A stretch of 42,975 bases of DNA, from NCBI RefSeq assembly GCF_018139695.1, contig NZ_JAGSOG010000042.1, positions 1 through 42,975 on the forward strand, in the 5' to 3' direction. Positions 1 through 8,356 of the stretch are shown here, in pieces (within the stretch, counting starts at the first letter, position 1; every line of letters begins with the position of its first letter). This DNA is from Actinospica durhamensis (GTDB lineage Bacteria; Actinomycetota; Actinomycetes; Streptomycetales; Catenulisporaceae). A program made the translations under genes and the position numbers. A model generated the notes under the pieces. The model worked only from the letters and a program-made list of their open reading frames with translations. It was not told where the DNA came from and did no database searches.

Positions 1-1
1 C

Positions 2-940
2 CCCACCACCGACCACCCGTCCGCCACCACCGCGGCCAAGCCCCGGCGCCGGCGCGGAAAGCCCGGCACCAGCCAACTCGCGGCCTGGGGATTCCTCGCG
101 CCGCTGGTGGTGTACCTGCTGGCGTTCTACGCGTATCCGCTGTACCGGAACGTGGATCTGAGCGTGCGCAACTACACGGTCTACACGTTCGTACACGGGG
201 GCGCGCCGTTCACCGGGTGGGGCAACTACACGACGGTGTTCCACGACCCGACGTTCGCCACCGCGTTCGTCAACACGCTCGTGTTCACGTTCGCCTCCCT
301 CGCGTTCCAGTTCGTGCTCGGGATGGCGTTGGCGGTGTTCTTCGCCCAGCACTTCCGCCTCTCCGCGGTGTTGCGGGCGTTGTTCCTGGTGCCGTGGCTG
401 CTGCCGTTGATCGTCTCCGCCTCGACGTGGTCGTGGATGCTCGACTCCGGTTCGGGGATCGTGAACTACGCCCTGCACTTCCTCGGGATCGGTCCGGTGG
501 ACTGGCTCACCTCGCCGCACTGGTCGCTCGTCTCGGTGATCATCGCGAACGTGTGGATCGGCATCCCGTTCAACCTGGTGCTGCTCTACAGCGGGCTGCA
601 GGCGATCCCGGCGCACCTGTACGAGGCCGCCGCGCTGGACGGGGTCAACGGGTGGTCGCGGTTCCGGCGGATCACCTTCCCCCTGCTGCGCCCGGTCAGC
701 GCGGTGACGTTGATGCTGGGGCTGGTCTACACGCTCAAGGTGTTCGACATCATCTGGGTGATGACGCGCGGCGGACCGGTGGACTCGTCCACGACGTTCG
801 CGACCTGGTCCTACCGGCTCGGGTTCGGCAACCTGCTGCCGCAGTTCGGCCTCGGCGCGGCGGTGGGGAACCTGCTGGTGATCATGGCGCTGATCGCGGG
901 CCTGATCTACATCCGGATCCAAAGGAGGCTGTACGTATGA
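2..940 (+). CDS. Sugar ABC transporter permease, MalF type (5' end outside window)
   Basis: This is an inner-membrane subunit of a binding-protein-dependent carbohydrate importer. The reading frame is open from the left edge, starting with a basic cytoplasmic N-terminus (a run of Arg/Lys) and then a first membrane span, so only a few residues are probably missing. About six hydrophobic spans follow. The conserved permease EAA loop, which docks the ATPase, lies around nt 622-700 (Glu-Ala-Ala-Ala-Leu-Asp-Gly, then Phe-Pro). The stop overlaps the start of the next permease (ATGA), so the two are translationally coupled. A solute-binding protein gene is expected just upstream, outside the window. 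No ATPase gene is seen here; many actinomycete sugar importers share an ATPase encoded elsewhere. The substrate cannot be read from the sequence. Confidence 0.93.
   Translation, partial: PTTDHPSATTAAKPRRRRGKPGTSQLAAWGFLAPLVVYLLAFYAYPLYRNVDLSVRNYTVYTFVHGGAPFTGWGNYTTVFHDPTFATAFVNTLVFTFASLAFQFVLGMALAVFFAQHFRLSAVLRALFLVPWLLPLIVSASTWSWMLDSGSGIVNYALHFLGIGPVDWLTSPHWSLVSVIIANVWIGIPFNLVLLYSGLQAIPAHLYEAAALDGVNGWSRFRRITFPLLRPVSAVTLMLGLVYTLKVFDIIWVMTRGGPVDSSTTFATWSYRLGFGNLLPQFGLGAAVGNLLVIMALIAGLIYIRIQRRLYV
921..928 (+). promoter_or_regulatory. Strong Shine-Dalgarno for the second ABC permease
   Basis: AAAGGAGG lies 8 nt before the ATG at 937, inside the end of the upstream permease gene. It is an unusually complete anti-16S match for this window and fixes the start of the downstream gene. 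Confidence 0.85.
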
Positions 941-1827
941 GCCGCATCGTTCCCGCCGCCTCCGCGCCACGCCGCCCGAACGCCCCGTCAGCCCGCGCGC
1001 GCCGCGGTTCGAAGGCGGCCCGCAGCCGGGCGAAGACCGTGCTGGGCGTGGTGCTGACCGCGGTGATGCTCTTCCCGGTCTACTGGATGATCAACGAGTC
1101 CTTCACCACCGACCAGAACATGCGCAAGTCCCCGCCCGACCTCATCCCGATCGGCGGCACGCTGGCCGGGTACCGGGCGGTGCTGAGCGAGCAGCTGCCG
1201 TATCTGGGTACCAGCCTCGGGATCGGGCTGGCCACGGTCGCGCTGACGCTGGTGGTCGCGGCGCCGGCCGGGTTCGCGCTGGCGAAGCTGCGCCCGCGCG
1301 GCGGCGCCGTGGTCTCGTTCGGGCTGCTGGTCGCGCAGATGATCCCCTCGATCATCATGGCGATGGGCTTCTACGCGATCCTGCTGCAGCTCGGCTGGAT
1401 CAACACGGTTCCTGGGCTGGTGCTGGCGGACTCCACCATCTCGGTCCCGTTCGCCGTGCTGATCTTCACCGCGTTCATGTCCGGGATCCCGGAGGAGCTG
1501 ATGCAGGCCGCGCTCACCGACGGGGCCGGGCGGGTGCGCACCTTCTACTCGATCGTGCTCCCGGTCTCGCGCAACGCCGTGGTGACCGTCTCGCTGTTCG
1601 CGTTCCTGTGGTCCTGGTCCGACTTCGTCTTCGCCTCCACCCTGGACGCGGGCGGCGGGCAGCAGCCGATCACCCTCGGCATCTACCACTACATCGGCAA
1701 CAACGACCAGCAGTGGAACGCGATCATGGCCACCGCCGTGATCGCGTCCATCCCGGCCACCGTCCTGCTCGTGATCGCCCAACGCTACGTCGCCGCCGGC
1801 ATCACCGCGGGGTCCGTCAAGGACTGA
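937..1827 (+). CDS. Sugar ABC transporter permease, MalG type
   Basis: This 296-aa membrane protein is the second permease of the importer and should pair with the MalF-type subunit encoded immediately upstream. It has a basic, Ala/Pro-rich N-terminus of about 30 residues, then a first span ending in Phe-Pro-Val-Tyr-Trp and an extracellular loop typical of MalG proteins. Further spans follow, with an EAA loop around nt 1495-1565 (Glu-Glu-Leu-Met-Gln-Ala-Ala, later Val-Leu-Pro). The ATG start is supported by the strong Shine-Dalgarno at 921-928 and the ATGA overlap. It is the last gene of its operon in this direction. The next gene is convergent, and a short dyad sits just after the stop. Confidence 0.95.
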   Translation: MSRIVPAASAPRRPNAPSARARRGSKAARSRAKTVLGVVLTAVMLFPVYWMINESFTTDQNMRKSPPDLIPIGGTLAGYRAVLSEQLPYLGTSLGIGLATVALTLVVAAPAGFALAKLRPRGGAVVSFGLLVAQMIPSIIMAMGFYAILLQLGWINTVPGLVLADSTISVPFAVLIFTAFMSGIPEELMQAALTDGAGRVRTFYSIVLPVSRNAVVTVSLFAFLWSWSDFVFASTLDAGGGQQPITLGIYHYIGNNDQQWNAIMATAVIASIPATVLLVIAQRYVAAGITAGSVKD

Positions 1828-1828
1828 G

Positions 1829-1841
1829 CCCGAGCCTCGGG
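1829..1841. terminator. Small dyad between convergent genes
   Basis: CCCGAG-C-CTCGGG lies directly after the permease stop and before the stop of the convergent serine hydrolase. The stem is short and there is no T-run, so this is a weak candidate for a bidirectional terminator. Confidence 0.3.
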
Positions 1842-1863
1842 ACCCGTCAGGGCCCGGAGTGCG

Positions 1864-3273
1864 TCAGGCGCGCAGGGCGACGCGCACTCCGGCGCCGAGG
1901 TAGCTGGCGCGGCCCTCGTCGTCCACCTCGGGGAAGGAGAAGCGCTGGTAGAGGCCGCCCTCCGGCTCGGCCACGATCAGCACCGTCGGCGAGAAGCCGA
2001 CGAGCCGCCTGGTGCGCAGGTCCTCGCCGAACTGCTCGGCCAGCGGGCCGAGGTTGCCCGTCCGGACCTCGAGCCCGCCGTCCTCGGCCTCACCGATCTC
2101 GAAGAAGCCGGCGACGGTCTCGTAGCGGCCGAGGAACCTGCGGTGGTCGATCTCGACCGGGGTCTGCGGCGGCTGCGGGGGTCGCGGCACCTCGGCGTCG
2201 GCGAGCCGGCCGAGCAGCAGGGCGGCCGCCTCGAACAGGAGCTTGTAGGGGTCGCCGCCGTTGGTCAGCACGGCGAAGGCGAGATCGAGGTCGGGTACGT
2301 ACCGCAGCAGCGCGGACTGGCCGATCGTGTCGCCTTCGTGCCCGAACACCTTGTGCGGCCCGGCGTAGGAGAAGGTCCGCCAGCCCAGGCCCCAGCCGTT
2401 CGGCGGCCGGTCGTCCAGCGCCGGCAGCGTGACCTGCTCGCGCACCATCTCGGCCACGCTCTCGGCGCTCAGCACGCGGGTGCCGTCCGGGGCGAGGCCC
2501 TCGCGCATGTGCATCCGGGCGAAGGCCACCGCGTCCCGGGCGCTCGCGCTGAGCGTCGCCCCGACCGGCGCCGTCGACATCGGCAGGTGCCAGACCTTGG
2601 TGACGTGCTGGGTCTTGTCGTCCTCGGCGGCGTCCGGGTCCGGCATGTGGCCGACCGCGGTGCGCCGCAGCAGCGCCTCCTCGGGCAGGGACACGGTGTG
2701 GGTCAGGCCCAGCGGCTCGAGCAGGTGCCGGCGCAGCGCGACGTGCCACGACGGCAGGTCCCTGACACGCTCGACGAGCCGGCCGAGCACCGAGTAGCCG
2801 GCGTTGCAGTAGGAGAAGAGCGCGCCGGGCGGGAAGAGCTGGTTGCGGCCGGCCAACGCCTCGACGTAGCGCGCGACCGCGTCGTCCCCGCGGCCGAAGT
2901 CGTCGAACACGTCCCCGTCGAAGCCGCCGGTGTGGCACAACAGCTGCCGCACCGTGATCGTCTGCGTGGCCGCCTCGTCGGACACCGCGAACTCGGGCAC
3001 GTAGCGGACCACCGGCGCGTCGAGGTCCACCAGGCCCTCGTCGACGAGCTGCATCACCAGCGTCGCCGTGTACGGCTTGGTGATGGAGCCGAGCTGGAAC
3101 AGCGAGTCCGCCGTGGCCTCGACCCCGGTGTCGAGGTTGAGCACTCCGCTCGCGAGCTCGATCGTCTCGTCTCCGCGGCTGACGGCGAGCACCACCGCGG
3201 GTATCAGCTGCTCTTCGCGCTCGGTGTCGATGAGGGCCTGGAGTTCGGGGATGAGATCGTCGAGACTCGTCAT
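1864..3273 (-). CDS. Serine hydrolase, beta-lactamase class C / DD-peptidase fold
   Basis: This 469-aa protein has the penicillin-binding/beta-lactamase fold. The nucleophile motif Ser-Ile-Thr-Lys is at residues 63-66, the second motif Tyr-Cys-Asn at 155-157, and a His-Glu-Gly at 312-314 stands where the third (KTG-like) motif is expected. That last arrangement is usual for esterase/peptidase members rather than true beta-lactamases. A C-terminal region of about 110 residues follows the catalytic domain. No signal peptide is visible, so it is probably cytoplasmic. The ATG at 3273 has no clear Shine-Dalgarno, but TACGAT sits 7 nt upstream (3281-3286), which suggests a leaderless transcript. 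The substrate (D-amino acid peptide, ester or amide) is unknown. It is divergent from the GHKL ATPase gene. Confidence 0.88.
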   Translation of the reverse strand: MTSLDDLIPELQALIDTEREEQLIPAVVLAVSRGDETIELASGVLNLDTGVEATADSLFQLGSITKPYTATLVMQLVDEGLVDLDAPVVRYVPEFAVSDEAATQTITVRQLLCHTGGFDGDVFDDFGRGDDAVARYVEALAGRNQLFPPGALFSYCNAGYSVLGRLVERVRDLPSWHVALRRHLLEPLGLTHTVSLPEEALLRRTAVGHMPDPDAAEDDKTQHVTKVWHLPMSTAPVGATLSASARDAVAFARMHMREGLAPDGTRVLSAESVAEMVREQVTLPALDDRPPNGWGLGWRTFSYAGPHKVFGHEGDTIGQSALLRYVPDLDLAFAVLTNGGDPYKLLFEAAALLLGRLADAEVPRPPQPPQTPVEIDHRRFLGRYETVAGFFEIGEAEDGGLEVRTGNLGPLAEQFGEDLRTRRLVGFSPTVLIVAEPEGGLYQRFSFPEVDDEGRASYLGAGVRVALRA

Positions 3274-3280
3274 GACGACG

Positions 3281-3286
3281 ATCGTA
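3281..3286 (-). promoter_or_regulatory. -10 box of a probable leaderless promoter (serine hydrolase)
   Basis: On the minus strand TACGAT lies exactly 7 nt before the ATG at 3273. This places transcription start at or next to the start codon. No convincing -35 box is seen. Confidence 0.45.
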
Positions 3287-3345
3287 GAGAGCGCATGCGT
3301 TCTGGGCCGGATCTCTGGCGGTAGCCTGGCGGCACTACCGTCGGC

Positions 3346-3352
3346 AGAAGGA
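3346..3352 (+). promoter_or_regulatory. Shine-Dalgarno deciding a TTG start
   Basis: AGAAGGA lies 7 nt before the TTG at 3360 and supports this rare start codon for the large ATPase protein. Confidence 0.65.
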
Positions 3353-3359
3353 TCTCGCG

Positions 3360-6300
3360 TTGACTGATCAGTTCCATACCGCGGCGATCCGTGAGCGGGT
3401 ACTCGGGTCGTGGGTGGCGGCGCCGGTGCGCTTCCGCGAGGACGCCAACCTGGAGGAGGACCTGTTCCTGGGCGGATACCGGGACCGGGTGCTCATCGAG
3501 CTGGCGCAGAACGCCGCCGACGCCGCGACCCGGGCCGCCGTGCCCGGCCGGCTGCGGCTGACCCTCGAGTCCGCCGCGCCCGACGGGCCGGTGCTGACCG
3601 TGGCCAACACCGGCGCGCCGTTGGACGCGGACGGGGTGGTCAGCCTCTCCACGCTCCGAGCCTCCGCCAAGCGCGGCACGGACCTGGCCGAGGGCGCCGA
3701 TCAGACAGGGGCGCAAGGACACACGCATCCGTCCGGCGACCGGGTTCCGGTCGGACGGTTCGGGGTGGGCTTCGCGGCCGTGCTGGCGGTGAGCGACGAG
3801 CCGAGCCTGCTCTCGCGCGACGGCGGCGTGCGGTTCTCCGCCGCGCAGGCGCGGGACGCGGTGCGCCAGGCGGCGGCCGGAAACGCCGAGCTCGCGGCGG
3901 AGCTGGAGCGCCGCGGCGGACGGGTCCCGGCGCTGCGGCTGCCGTTCGCCGCCGAGGGGACGCCCCCGTGGAGCTACGACGGCGCGGTCGTGCTGCCGCT
4001 GCGCGACGACGCGGCGGTGACCCTGGTGCGCAGGCTGCTGGCCGAACTGGACGACACGCTGCTGCTCTCGCTGCCGCAGCTCACTGAGATCGTCGTCGAC
4101 CTCGACGGGGAGATCCGCACCCTGACCGCCGACCGCTCCACTCCGGGCGAGTGCGTGGTCGCCGACGGGCCCCGCGCGACCCGCTGGCGGCTGGCCGAGG
4201 CCCAGGGCGCGCTGCACCCGGACCTGCTGGCCGACCGCCCGGTCGAGGAACGCAACAGGCTGCGTTGGTCGCTGACCTGGGCCGTGCCGCTCGACGCGGA
4301 CGGCGATCCGCGCTCCTCGCGCGCGCAGGGCGCCGCCTCGGTGCTGTACGCCCCGACCCCCACCGATGAGCCGCTCGGGCTCCCCGCCGTGCTGATCGCC
4401 TCGTTCCCGCTGGAGGCGACCCGGCGCCGGGTCGCGCCCGGTCCGCTCACCGAGTTCCTGCTCGACCGGGCCGCCGAGGCGTACGCCGGCCTGGTCGCGG
4501 CCTGGCCGAACCGCACCCCCGCGCTGCTGCGCCTGGTCCCCGGACCGCTGGGCGAGGGGGCGCTCGACGCCGGCCTGCGCCGCCGCGTCGCCGCGCTGCT
4601 GCCCGACACGGCGTTCCTGCCCGCCGCGAACGGCGATCCGGCCCCGCTGCGCCCGCGCGACGCGGTCGTCATCGACCCCTGCGACGCCACGCTGGCCGAG
4701 GTCCTGCGCGAGGTGGTGCCCGGTCTGCTGCCGGCCGGCTGGGAACGCGACCAGGCCGCCGCGAACGCGCTCGGGGTGCGCCGGATGGGGGCGGGCGAAC
4801 TGGCCGAGGCCCTGGCCGGGCTCGACCGGGGACCGGCCTGGTGGGGCCGGCTCTACGCCGCGGTGTACGCGGTGTTCGGCCAGGATCCCGCCGCGGGCGA
4901 GAGCCTCGCCGCCCTCCCGGTGCCGCTCGCCGACGGCCGGACCGTACGCGGCGGCCGCGGCAGCCTGCTGCCGGTCGCGCAGCTGGACATGTCGGTCGCG
5001 GCCGCGCTGCGCCCGCTCGGCCTGCGGATCGTGCACCCGGACGTGCTCGGCGGCGGAAGCGGGGCGACGGCGCTGCTCGAACGCCTCGGCGCCCGCCCCG
5101 CGCACCCGCGCGCGCTGCTCGATGACCCGTCCGTGCGCGGCGCGATCAGGGCTCTGGGCGACGCCGACCCGCACGGGTACGACTACGAAAGCCCGTCGGC
5201 CGATACCGGCCTCGATGCGGGCGTCGACCCGGTCGGCCTCGCCGAGGCGCTGCTGACCCTGGTGCGCGCCGCCGAGCCGAGTCCGCACGAGTGCTTCGAC
5301 CTGGGCGAACTGCCGCTGCTCAACGCCCGCGGCGGCTACAGCCCGGCCCGGGAGCTGCTCCTGCCGTCCTCGCCGCTGGCCGAGGTGGTCGACCCGCAGG
5401 CATACGGGTTCGTCGACGAGCGCTGGGTGCAGCGCTGGGGCGTCGAGGTGCTGCGCGCCGTCGGCGTGCTCGACTCGCTCACCCTGGTGCGCGCCGAGCA
5501 CGTACTGCTCGACATCGACGCCCTCGACGAGGACCTGCTCGACCTGGACGGCATCGAGGAGTGGGTCAGCGAGGTCAGGGCCGCGATCGACCGCTCGGGC
5601 CGCGACATCGCGCCGGTCGCTGTCGAACTCCTCGCGGTCCGCGACCTCGACCTGGTCACCCGCTGGCCGCGCGCCCTGGAACTGCTCGCCGGGCCCGGAC
5701 TGCGCGCGGCCGTGGCCGAGCAGGTCAGGGTGCTGCCGGGCGAGGGCCGGGCCGTGCATCTGCCCTCGTACACGTCGTGGTGGCTCAGCCGGCACCAGGT
5801 CCTCGACGGGCGCCGCCCGGCCGACCTGGCCACCGGCGGCGGCCTGCTCGCAGGCCTCTACGATCCCGCGCCCGCAGGCCAGGACCCGGACTTCCTCGTC
5901 GCACTCGGCGTGCGCACCACCCTCGAAGCCCTACTCGACGCCCCCGGCGGCCCGGAGGAACTGCTCGACCGCCTCGCCGACCCGTCCCGCCCGGTCGGCG
6001 GCCCCCAACTCGCCGCGCTCTACGAGGCGCTGAGCGAAGTCGCGCCCGAGCAGGTGGACCCGCCCCGCGCCCTGCGCGCCTGGAAGGACGGCGCCCTCCT
6101 GGTCGCGGACGGCGCCGACGTCGTGGTGGTCGACGCCCCCGACCTCCTGTCGTACCTTGAGGGCACCCCGTACCTCGCCGTCCCGGTCCGCTGCGCCAAG
6201 CCGCTGGCCGACCTGCTCGAACTCGACCTCGTCTCCGAGGCCTTCAACGGCACGGTCACCTCCGAAGGCGAGCCCCGCCCGGTCCCCGAAGCCGTGCGCG

Positions 6301-6536
6301 ACCTGCTCCCGGAGTGCCCCGAGGTCTACATCGAGCACGACGAGCTGATCCTGGACGACCAGTACGAGGTCGAATGGCGCGTGATCGACGGCACCGCCCA
6401 CGCCTCCACCTTCGACGGCATGGCCCGCGCCCTGGCCTGGGCCGCCGGCCGCTGGGACCGGCGCCACCACATCGCCGTCCTGCTGGCCGAACCCGAGCGC
6501 GCCGACGAGCTGACCGAGGAGAACCACTTCGAGTAG
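3360..6536 (+). CDS. Sacsin/Hsp90-like GHKL ATPase-domain protein
   Basis: This is a 1058-aa cytoplasmic protein with an N-terminal Hsp90/sacsin-type ATP-binding domain. The N box has Glu47, Asn51 and Asp54 in the context Glu-Leu-Ala-Gln-Asn-Ala-Ala-Asp-Ala. The G1 box reads Ala-Asn-Thr-Gly-Ala-Pro-Leu around residue 83, and a glycine-rich lid is present (Gly-Arg-Phe-Gly-Val-Gly-Phe, about residue 133). The remaining 850 or so residues are acidic, Leu/Ala-rich and match no domain I can name. Related large proteins are common in actinomycetes and often labelled 'molecular chaperone Hsp90', but they lack the Hsp90 middle and C-terminal domains and their role is not established. The TTG start follows AGAAGGA at proper spacing and gives the family-typical N-terminus. 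It stands alone, divergent from the serine hydrolase. Confidence 0.87.
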   Translation: MTDQFHTAAIRERVLGSWVAAPVRFREDANLEEDLFLGGYRDRVLIELAQNAADAATRAAVPGRLRLTLESAAPDGPVLTVANTGAPLDADGVVSLSTLRASAKRGTDLAEGADQTGAQGHTHPSGDRVPVGRFGVGFAAVLAVSDEPSLLSRDGGVRFSAAQARDAVRQAAAGNAELAAELERRGGRVPALRLPFAAEGTPPWSYDGAVVLPLRDDAAVTLVRRLLAELDDTLLLSLPQLTEIVVDLDGEIRTLTADRSTPGECVVADGPRATRWRLAEAQGALHPDLLADRPVEERNRLRWSLTWAVPLDADGDPRSSRAQGAASVLYAPTPTDEPLGLPAVLIASFPLEATRRRVAPGPLTEFLLDRAAEAYAGLVAAWPNRTPALLRLVPGPLGEGALDAGLRRRVAALLPDTAFLPAANGDPAPLRPRDAVVIDPCDATLAEVLREVVPGLLPAGWERDQAAANALGVRRMGAGELAEALAGLDRGPAWWGRLYAAVYAVFGQDPAAGESLAALPVPLADGRTVRGGRGSLLPVAQLDMSVAAALRPLGLRIVHPDVLGGGSGATALLERLGARPAHPRALLDDPSVRGAIRALGDADPHGYDYESPSADTGLDAGVDPVGLAEALLTLVRAAEPSPHECFDLGELPLLNARGGYSPARELLLPSSPLAEVVDPQAYGFVDERWVQRWGVEVLRAVGVLDSLTLVRAEHVLLDIDALDEDLLDLDGIEEWVSEVRAAIDRSGRDIAPVAVELLAVRDLDLVTRWPRALELLAGPGLRAAVAEQVRVLPGEGRAVHLPSYTSWWLSRHQVLDGRRPADLATGGGLLAGLYDPAPAGQDPDFLVALGVRTTLEALLDAPGGPEELLDRLADPSRPVGGPQLAALYEALSEVAPEQVDPPRALRAWKDGALLVADGADVVVVDAPDLLSYLEGTPYLAVPVRCAKPLADLLELDLVSEAFNGTVTSEGEPRPVPEAVRDLLPECPEVYIEHDELILDDQYEVEWRVIDGTAHASTFDGMARALAWAAGRWDRRHHIAVLLAEPERADELTEENHFE

Positions 6537-6544
6537 GCCTGGTG

Positions 6545-6556
6545 GGGCGAAAGCCC
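6545..6556. terminator. GNRA-loop hairpin between convergent genes
   Basis: GGGC-GAAA-GCCC lies between the end of the ATPase gene and the convergent membrane-protein gene. The stem is only 4 bp, so it is a weak terminator candidate. Confidence 0.3.
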
Positions 6557-6578
6557 GTCCGTGTTCAGGCTGTGGGTG

Positions 6579-7085
6579 TCAGTTCGACCCTGCGGCGCCG
6601 GACCGCGGTCGAGCCGGGCGATACCACCGCCGGGTGTCGTCGTTCACCAACAGAGTGATCGTCAGGATGTGTATACCGGCGTACAGGGAGAAAAGGGCGG
6701 CATCGGTCGCGGACTCGTGGATCGCGCCGGCACCCAGAAGCGGGGCCGCGACACCGATGATGCCGCCGGCTGCGGCCAGGGAACTGATGACCAGCGCGGT
6801 TGTCAGCCCCCAGCGGACGCGCCGCAAGACCAGGATTCCGCTGACGGTCTCCATGATGCACAGGGCGGCGGGCAGCGCGATGACGAGGTAGGCCCATGCT
6901 CTGATCGGCTGCCCGGTGCCGCCGGCGTCCGGACTGTTGAGCGCCGAGGCGACCGCCAGGCCCAGCAGTACGATCAGCGCCCACAGTGCGAGGCCGGCCC
7001 CGCCGAGGATGATCAGCAGGCGCCCCGCCGCGGTGGTGGGGCCCGGCCGAGAAGCCGGGTTCGGTCCGTCCGTGGAAGTCGGCAT
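6579..7085 (-). CDS. Small four-span membrane protein, unknown function
   Basis: This 168-aa hypothetical protein has a hydrophilic N-terminus of about 23 residues and then four hydrophobic segments: Leu-Leu-Ile-Ile-Leu to Ala-Ser-Ala-Leu, Ala-Trp-Ala-Tyr to Ile-Leu-Val-Leu, Gly-Leu-Thr-Thr to Pro-Leu-Leu, and Ala-Leu-Phe-Ser to Leu-Leu-Val. Short charged loops separate them and the tail is basic. The ATG at 7085 is preferred over an upstream start at 7220, because the extra 45 residues are low-complexity Ala/Arg/Pro and the preceding sequence offers a GGGGGTGAG ribosome site. I do not recognise a family. An overlapping ORF in another frame here lacks membrane periodicity and was discarded. 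Confidence 0.6.
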   Translation of the reverse strand: MPTSTDGPNPASRPGPTTAAGRLLIILGGAGLALWALIVLLGLAVASALNSPDAGGTGQPIRAWAYLVIALPAALCIMETVSGILVLRRVRWGLTTALVISSLAAAGGIIGVAAPLLGAGAIHESATDAALFSLYAGIHILTITLLVNDDTRRWYRPARPRSGAAGSN

Positions 7086-7364
7086 CCCGCTCACCCCCGC
7101 GTCCGCGCGCGGGGCGTGGGCTGCTCCTTCGCGGAGTCGAGCGGCGGGCGGCGGCGCGCGTTGCGCGCGGGAACTCGGTGCCGATGTGCGGGCCGGGCGC
7201 CACAGGCGAGTGGTGCGCATGCGGGCATTTCACGTCCTTTCGCTGCGATCGGTCGGTATATCAGACATCATCGACGTTTCGCGTCGAGCGCGCATCGCTC
7301 CGCGCAGCCAAGGGTTCCTGCTGCGCCCGGTCAAGCGCTCCGGACCGCGGCCCCGGCAGCTACA
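7086..7364. other. Non-coding gap between membrane protein and acetyltransferase genes
   Basis: No convincing gene is seen. The stretch at 7240-7290 is less GC-rich than its surroundings and could hold the minus-strand promoter for the membrane protein. At 7327-7353 there is a near-copy of the sequence around the stop codon of the acyl-CoA synthetase gene (8357-8383). Confidence 0.5.
7327..7353. repeat. Short direct repeat, copy 1 (matches 3' end of the acyl-CoA synthetase gene)
   Basis: Eighteen identical bases (7327-7344), one mismatch, seven identical bases, then a further mismatch match 8357-8383. The copy at 8357-8383 spans the stop codon of the ligase gene. Copy 1 lies just downstream of the acetyltransferase stop, so the acetyltransferase gene is flanked by the pair. 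Confidence 0.65.
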
Positions 7365-8285
7365 TCAAGGCAGTTCCCACAGCATGGTGAGCGAGCCACC
7401 CGCATCGGTGCCCACGACGGCGAAGCCTTCGGAGGCGTAGAGCCGCTGGGCGGCGTTGCCCGGTCCGACGCTCAGGCTGACGCGTGTGATGCCTCGACCG
7501 GCGGCGTCGGCGAGGAGGCGGCGTAGCAGGGCGCGTCCGATGCCGCGTCTGCGCCAGGGGCCGCAGACGCCCATCGCCAGCTCGGGTGTGCCCGCGTCGC
7601 CGTAGCCGTAGCCCGGATCGTCGGCGGGCAGGTAGCGCAGCCATGCGGCGCCGACGGGGGCGCCCGGGTCGTCCTCGGCGGTGGGCCACGTGCCGGGCGT
7701 GGGGCCGCCGACGGCGACGACGCCTATGTCAGTGTCCTGCTTCCAGTCGGCTACGTAGTGGGCGTTGCGGGGATCGTCGAGGATCTGGCGCCTTGGCAGC
7801 GCCCTGTCCTCGGGCCAGTTGACCGCCTCGACGAGCATGTCGGTGAGGAACTCCGCGTCGTCCGGCAGCGCCGTGCGCAGGTAGACGTACTGCAGATCGT
7901 TGAGGGCACGGGGCCAGACCTCCTCCTCGACCTGCGGGTGAGGCGGCGTCAACTCGACCAGCCGGCCGGCTCGGAACATGCACAGCCGAAAGAAGACGTC
8001 CTCCTGATCCTGGATGAGCAGTTGCAGGAACTCGGGGTAGGCCCACGGCCCCCGCTCGACGTGCCGCACGACGGCTTCGACGTCCGCGACGTGCAGCACA
8101 CCGGTGAACACGGTGCACTCGTGGTGCTTCCAGCCGCCCCAGGACGTGGTCCGGGCGAGCGCGCCCACGCCCCGACCCGCGCCGTGCCGCGTCGGCGCCT
8201 GCTCGCGAAGCCAGCGGCTCAGTTCCTCGCCGCGGGCCTCGTCCGTGAGGTCGGTCGTGAGGATCACGTTCGTCACCCAGCTCAT
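7365..8285 (-). CDS. GNAT N-acetyltransferase fused to an N-terminal actinomycete domain
   Basis: This 306-aa protein has two parts. Residues 1 to about 120 form an acidic, aromatic-rich module (Trp-Gly-Gly-Trp, a Glu-Cys-Thr-Val-Phe-Thr-Gly strand, and an Asp-Gln-Glu-Asp-Val-Phe-Phe segment). It resembles stand-alone proteins of unknown function in streptomycetes. Residues from about 135 to the end form a GNAT acetyltransferase. Its acetyl-CoA-binding motif A is visible as Gly-Pro-Trp-Arg-Arg-Arg-Gly-Ile-Gly-Arg-Ala-Leu, followed by an Asn-Ala-Ala-Gln-Arg-Leu-Tyr motif B. GNAT enzymes move an acetyl group from acetyl-CoA to an amine; the acceptor is unknown. The ATG at 8285 has no Shine-Dalgarno, but TACCCT lies 7 nt upstream, so it may be leaderless. 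Confidence 0.87.
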   Translation of the reverse strand: MSWVTNVILTTDLTDEARGEELSRWLREQAPTRHGAGRGVGALARTTSWGGWKHHECTVFTGVLHVADVEAVVRHVERGPWAYPEFLQLLIQDQEDVFFRLCMFRAGRLVELTPPHPQVEEEVWPRALNDLQYVYLRTALPDDAEFLTDMLVEAVNWPEDRALPRRQILDDPRNAHYVADWKQDTDIGVVAVGGPTPGTWPTAEDDPGAPVGAAWLRYLPADDPGYGYGDAGTPELAMGVCGPWRRRGIGRALLRRLLADAAGRGITRVSLSVGPGNAAQRLYASEGFAVVGTDAGGSLTMLWELP

Positions 8286-8292
8286 GTCCGGC

Positions 8293-8298
8293 AGGGTA
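8293..8298 (-). promoter_or_regulatory. -10 box of a probable leaderless promoter (acetyltransferase)
   Basis: On the minus strand TACCCT lies 7 nt before the ATG at 8285. No good -35 hexamer is visible, so this rests on spacing and the absence of a ribosome site. Confidence 0.4.
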
Positions 8299-8356
8299 GA
8301 GCCCGTGATCGAGTGGGCGCGAGAGGATTACGGCGTGCTGCGGGGCTCTCCCGCCG

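Noticed and set aside
3270-5795. 841-aa antisense ORF opposite the GHKL ATPase gene
   Set aside because: Composition is Arg/Gln/Gly-rich with no domain, and it is the shadow of a well-motivated gene with intact ATPase motifs.
7086-7220. 45-residue N-terminal extension of the small membrane protein
   Set aside because: It is Ala/Pro/Arg low-complexity with no family look, and the internal ATG has a usable ribosome site.
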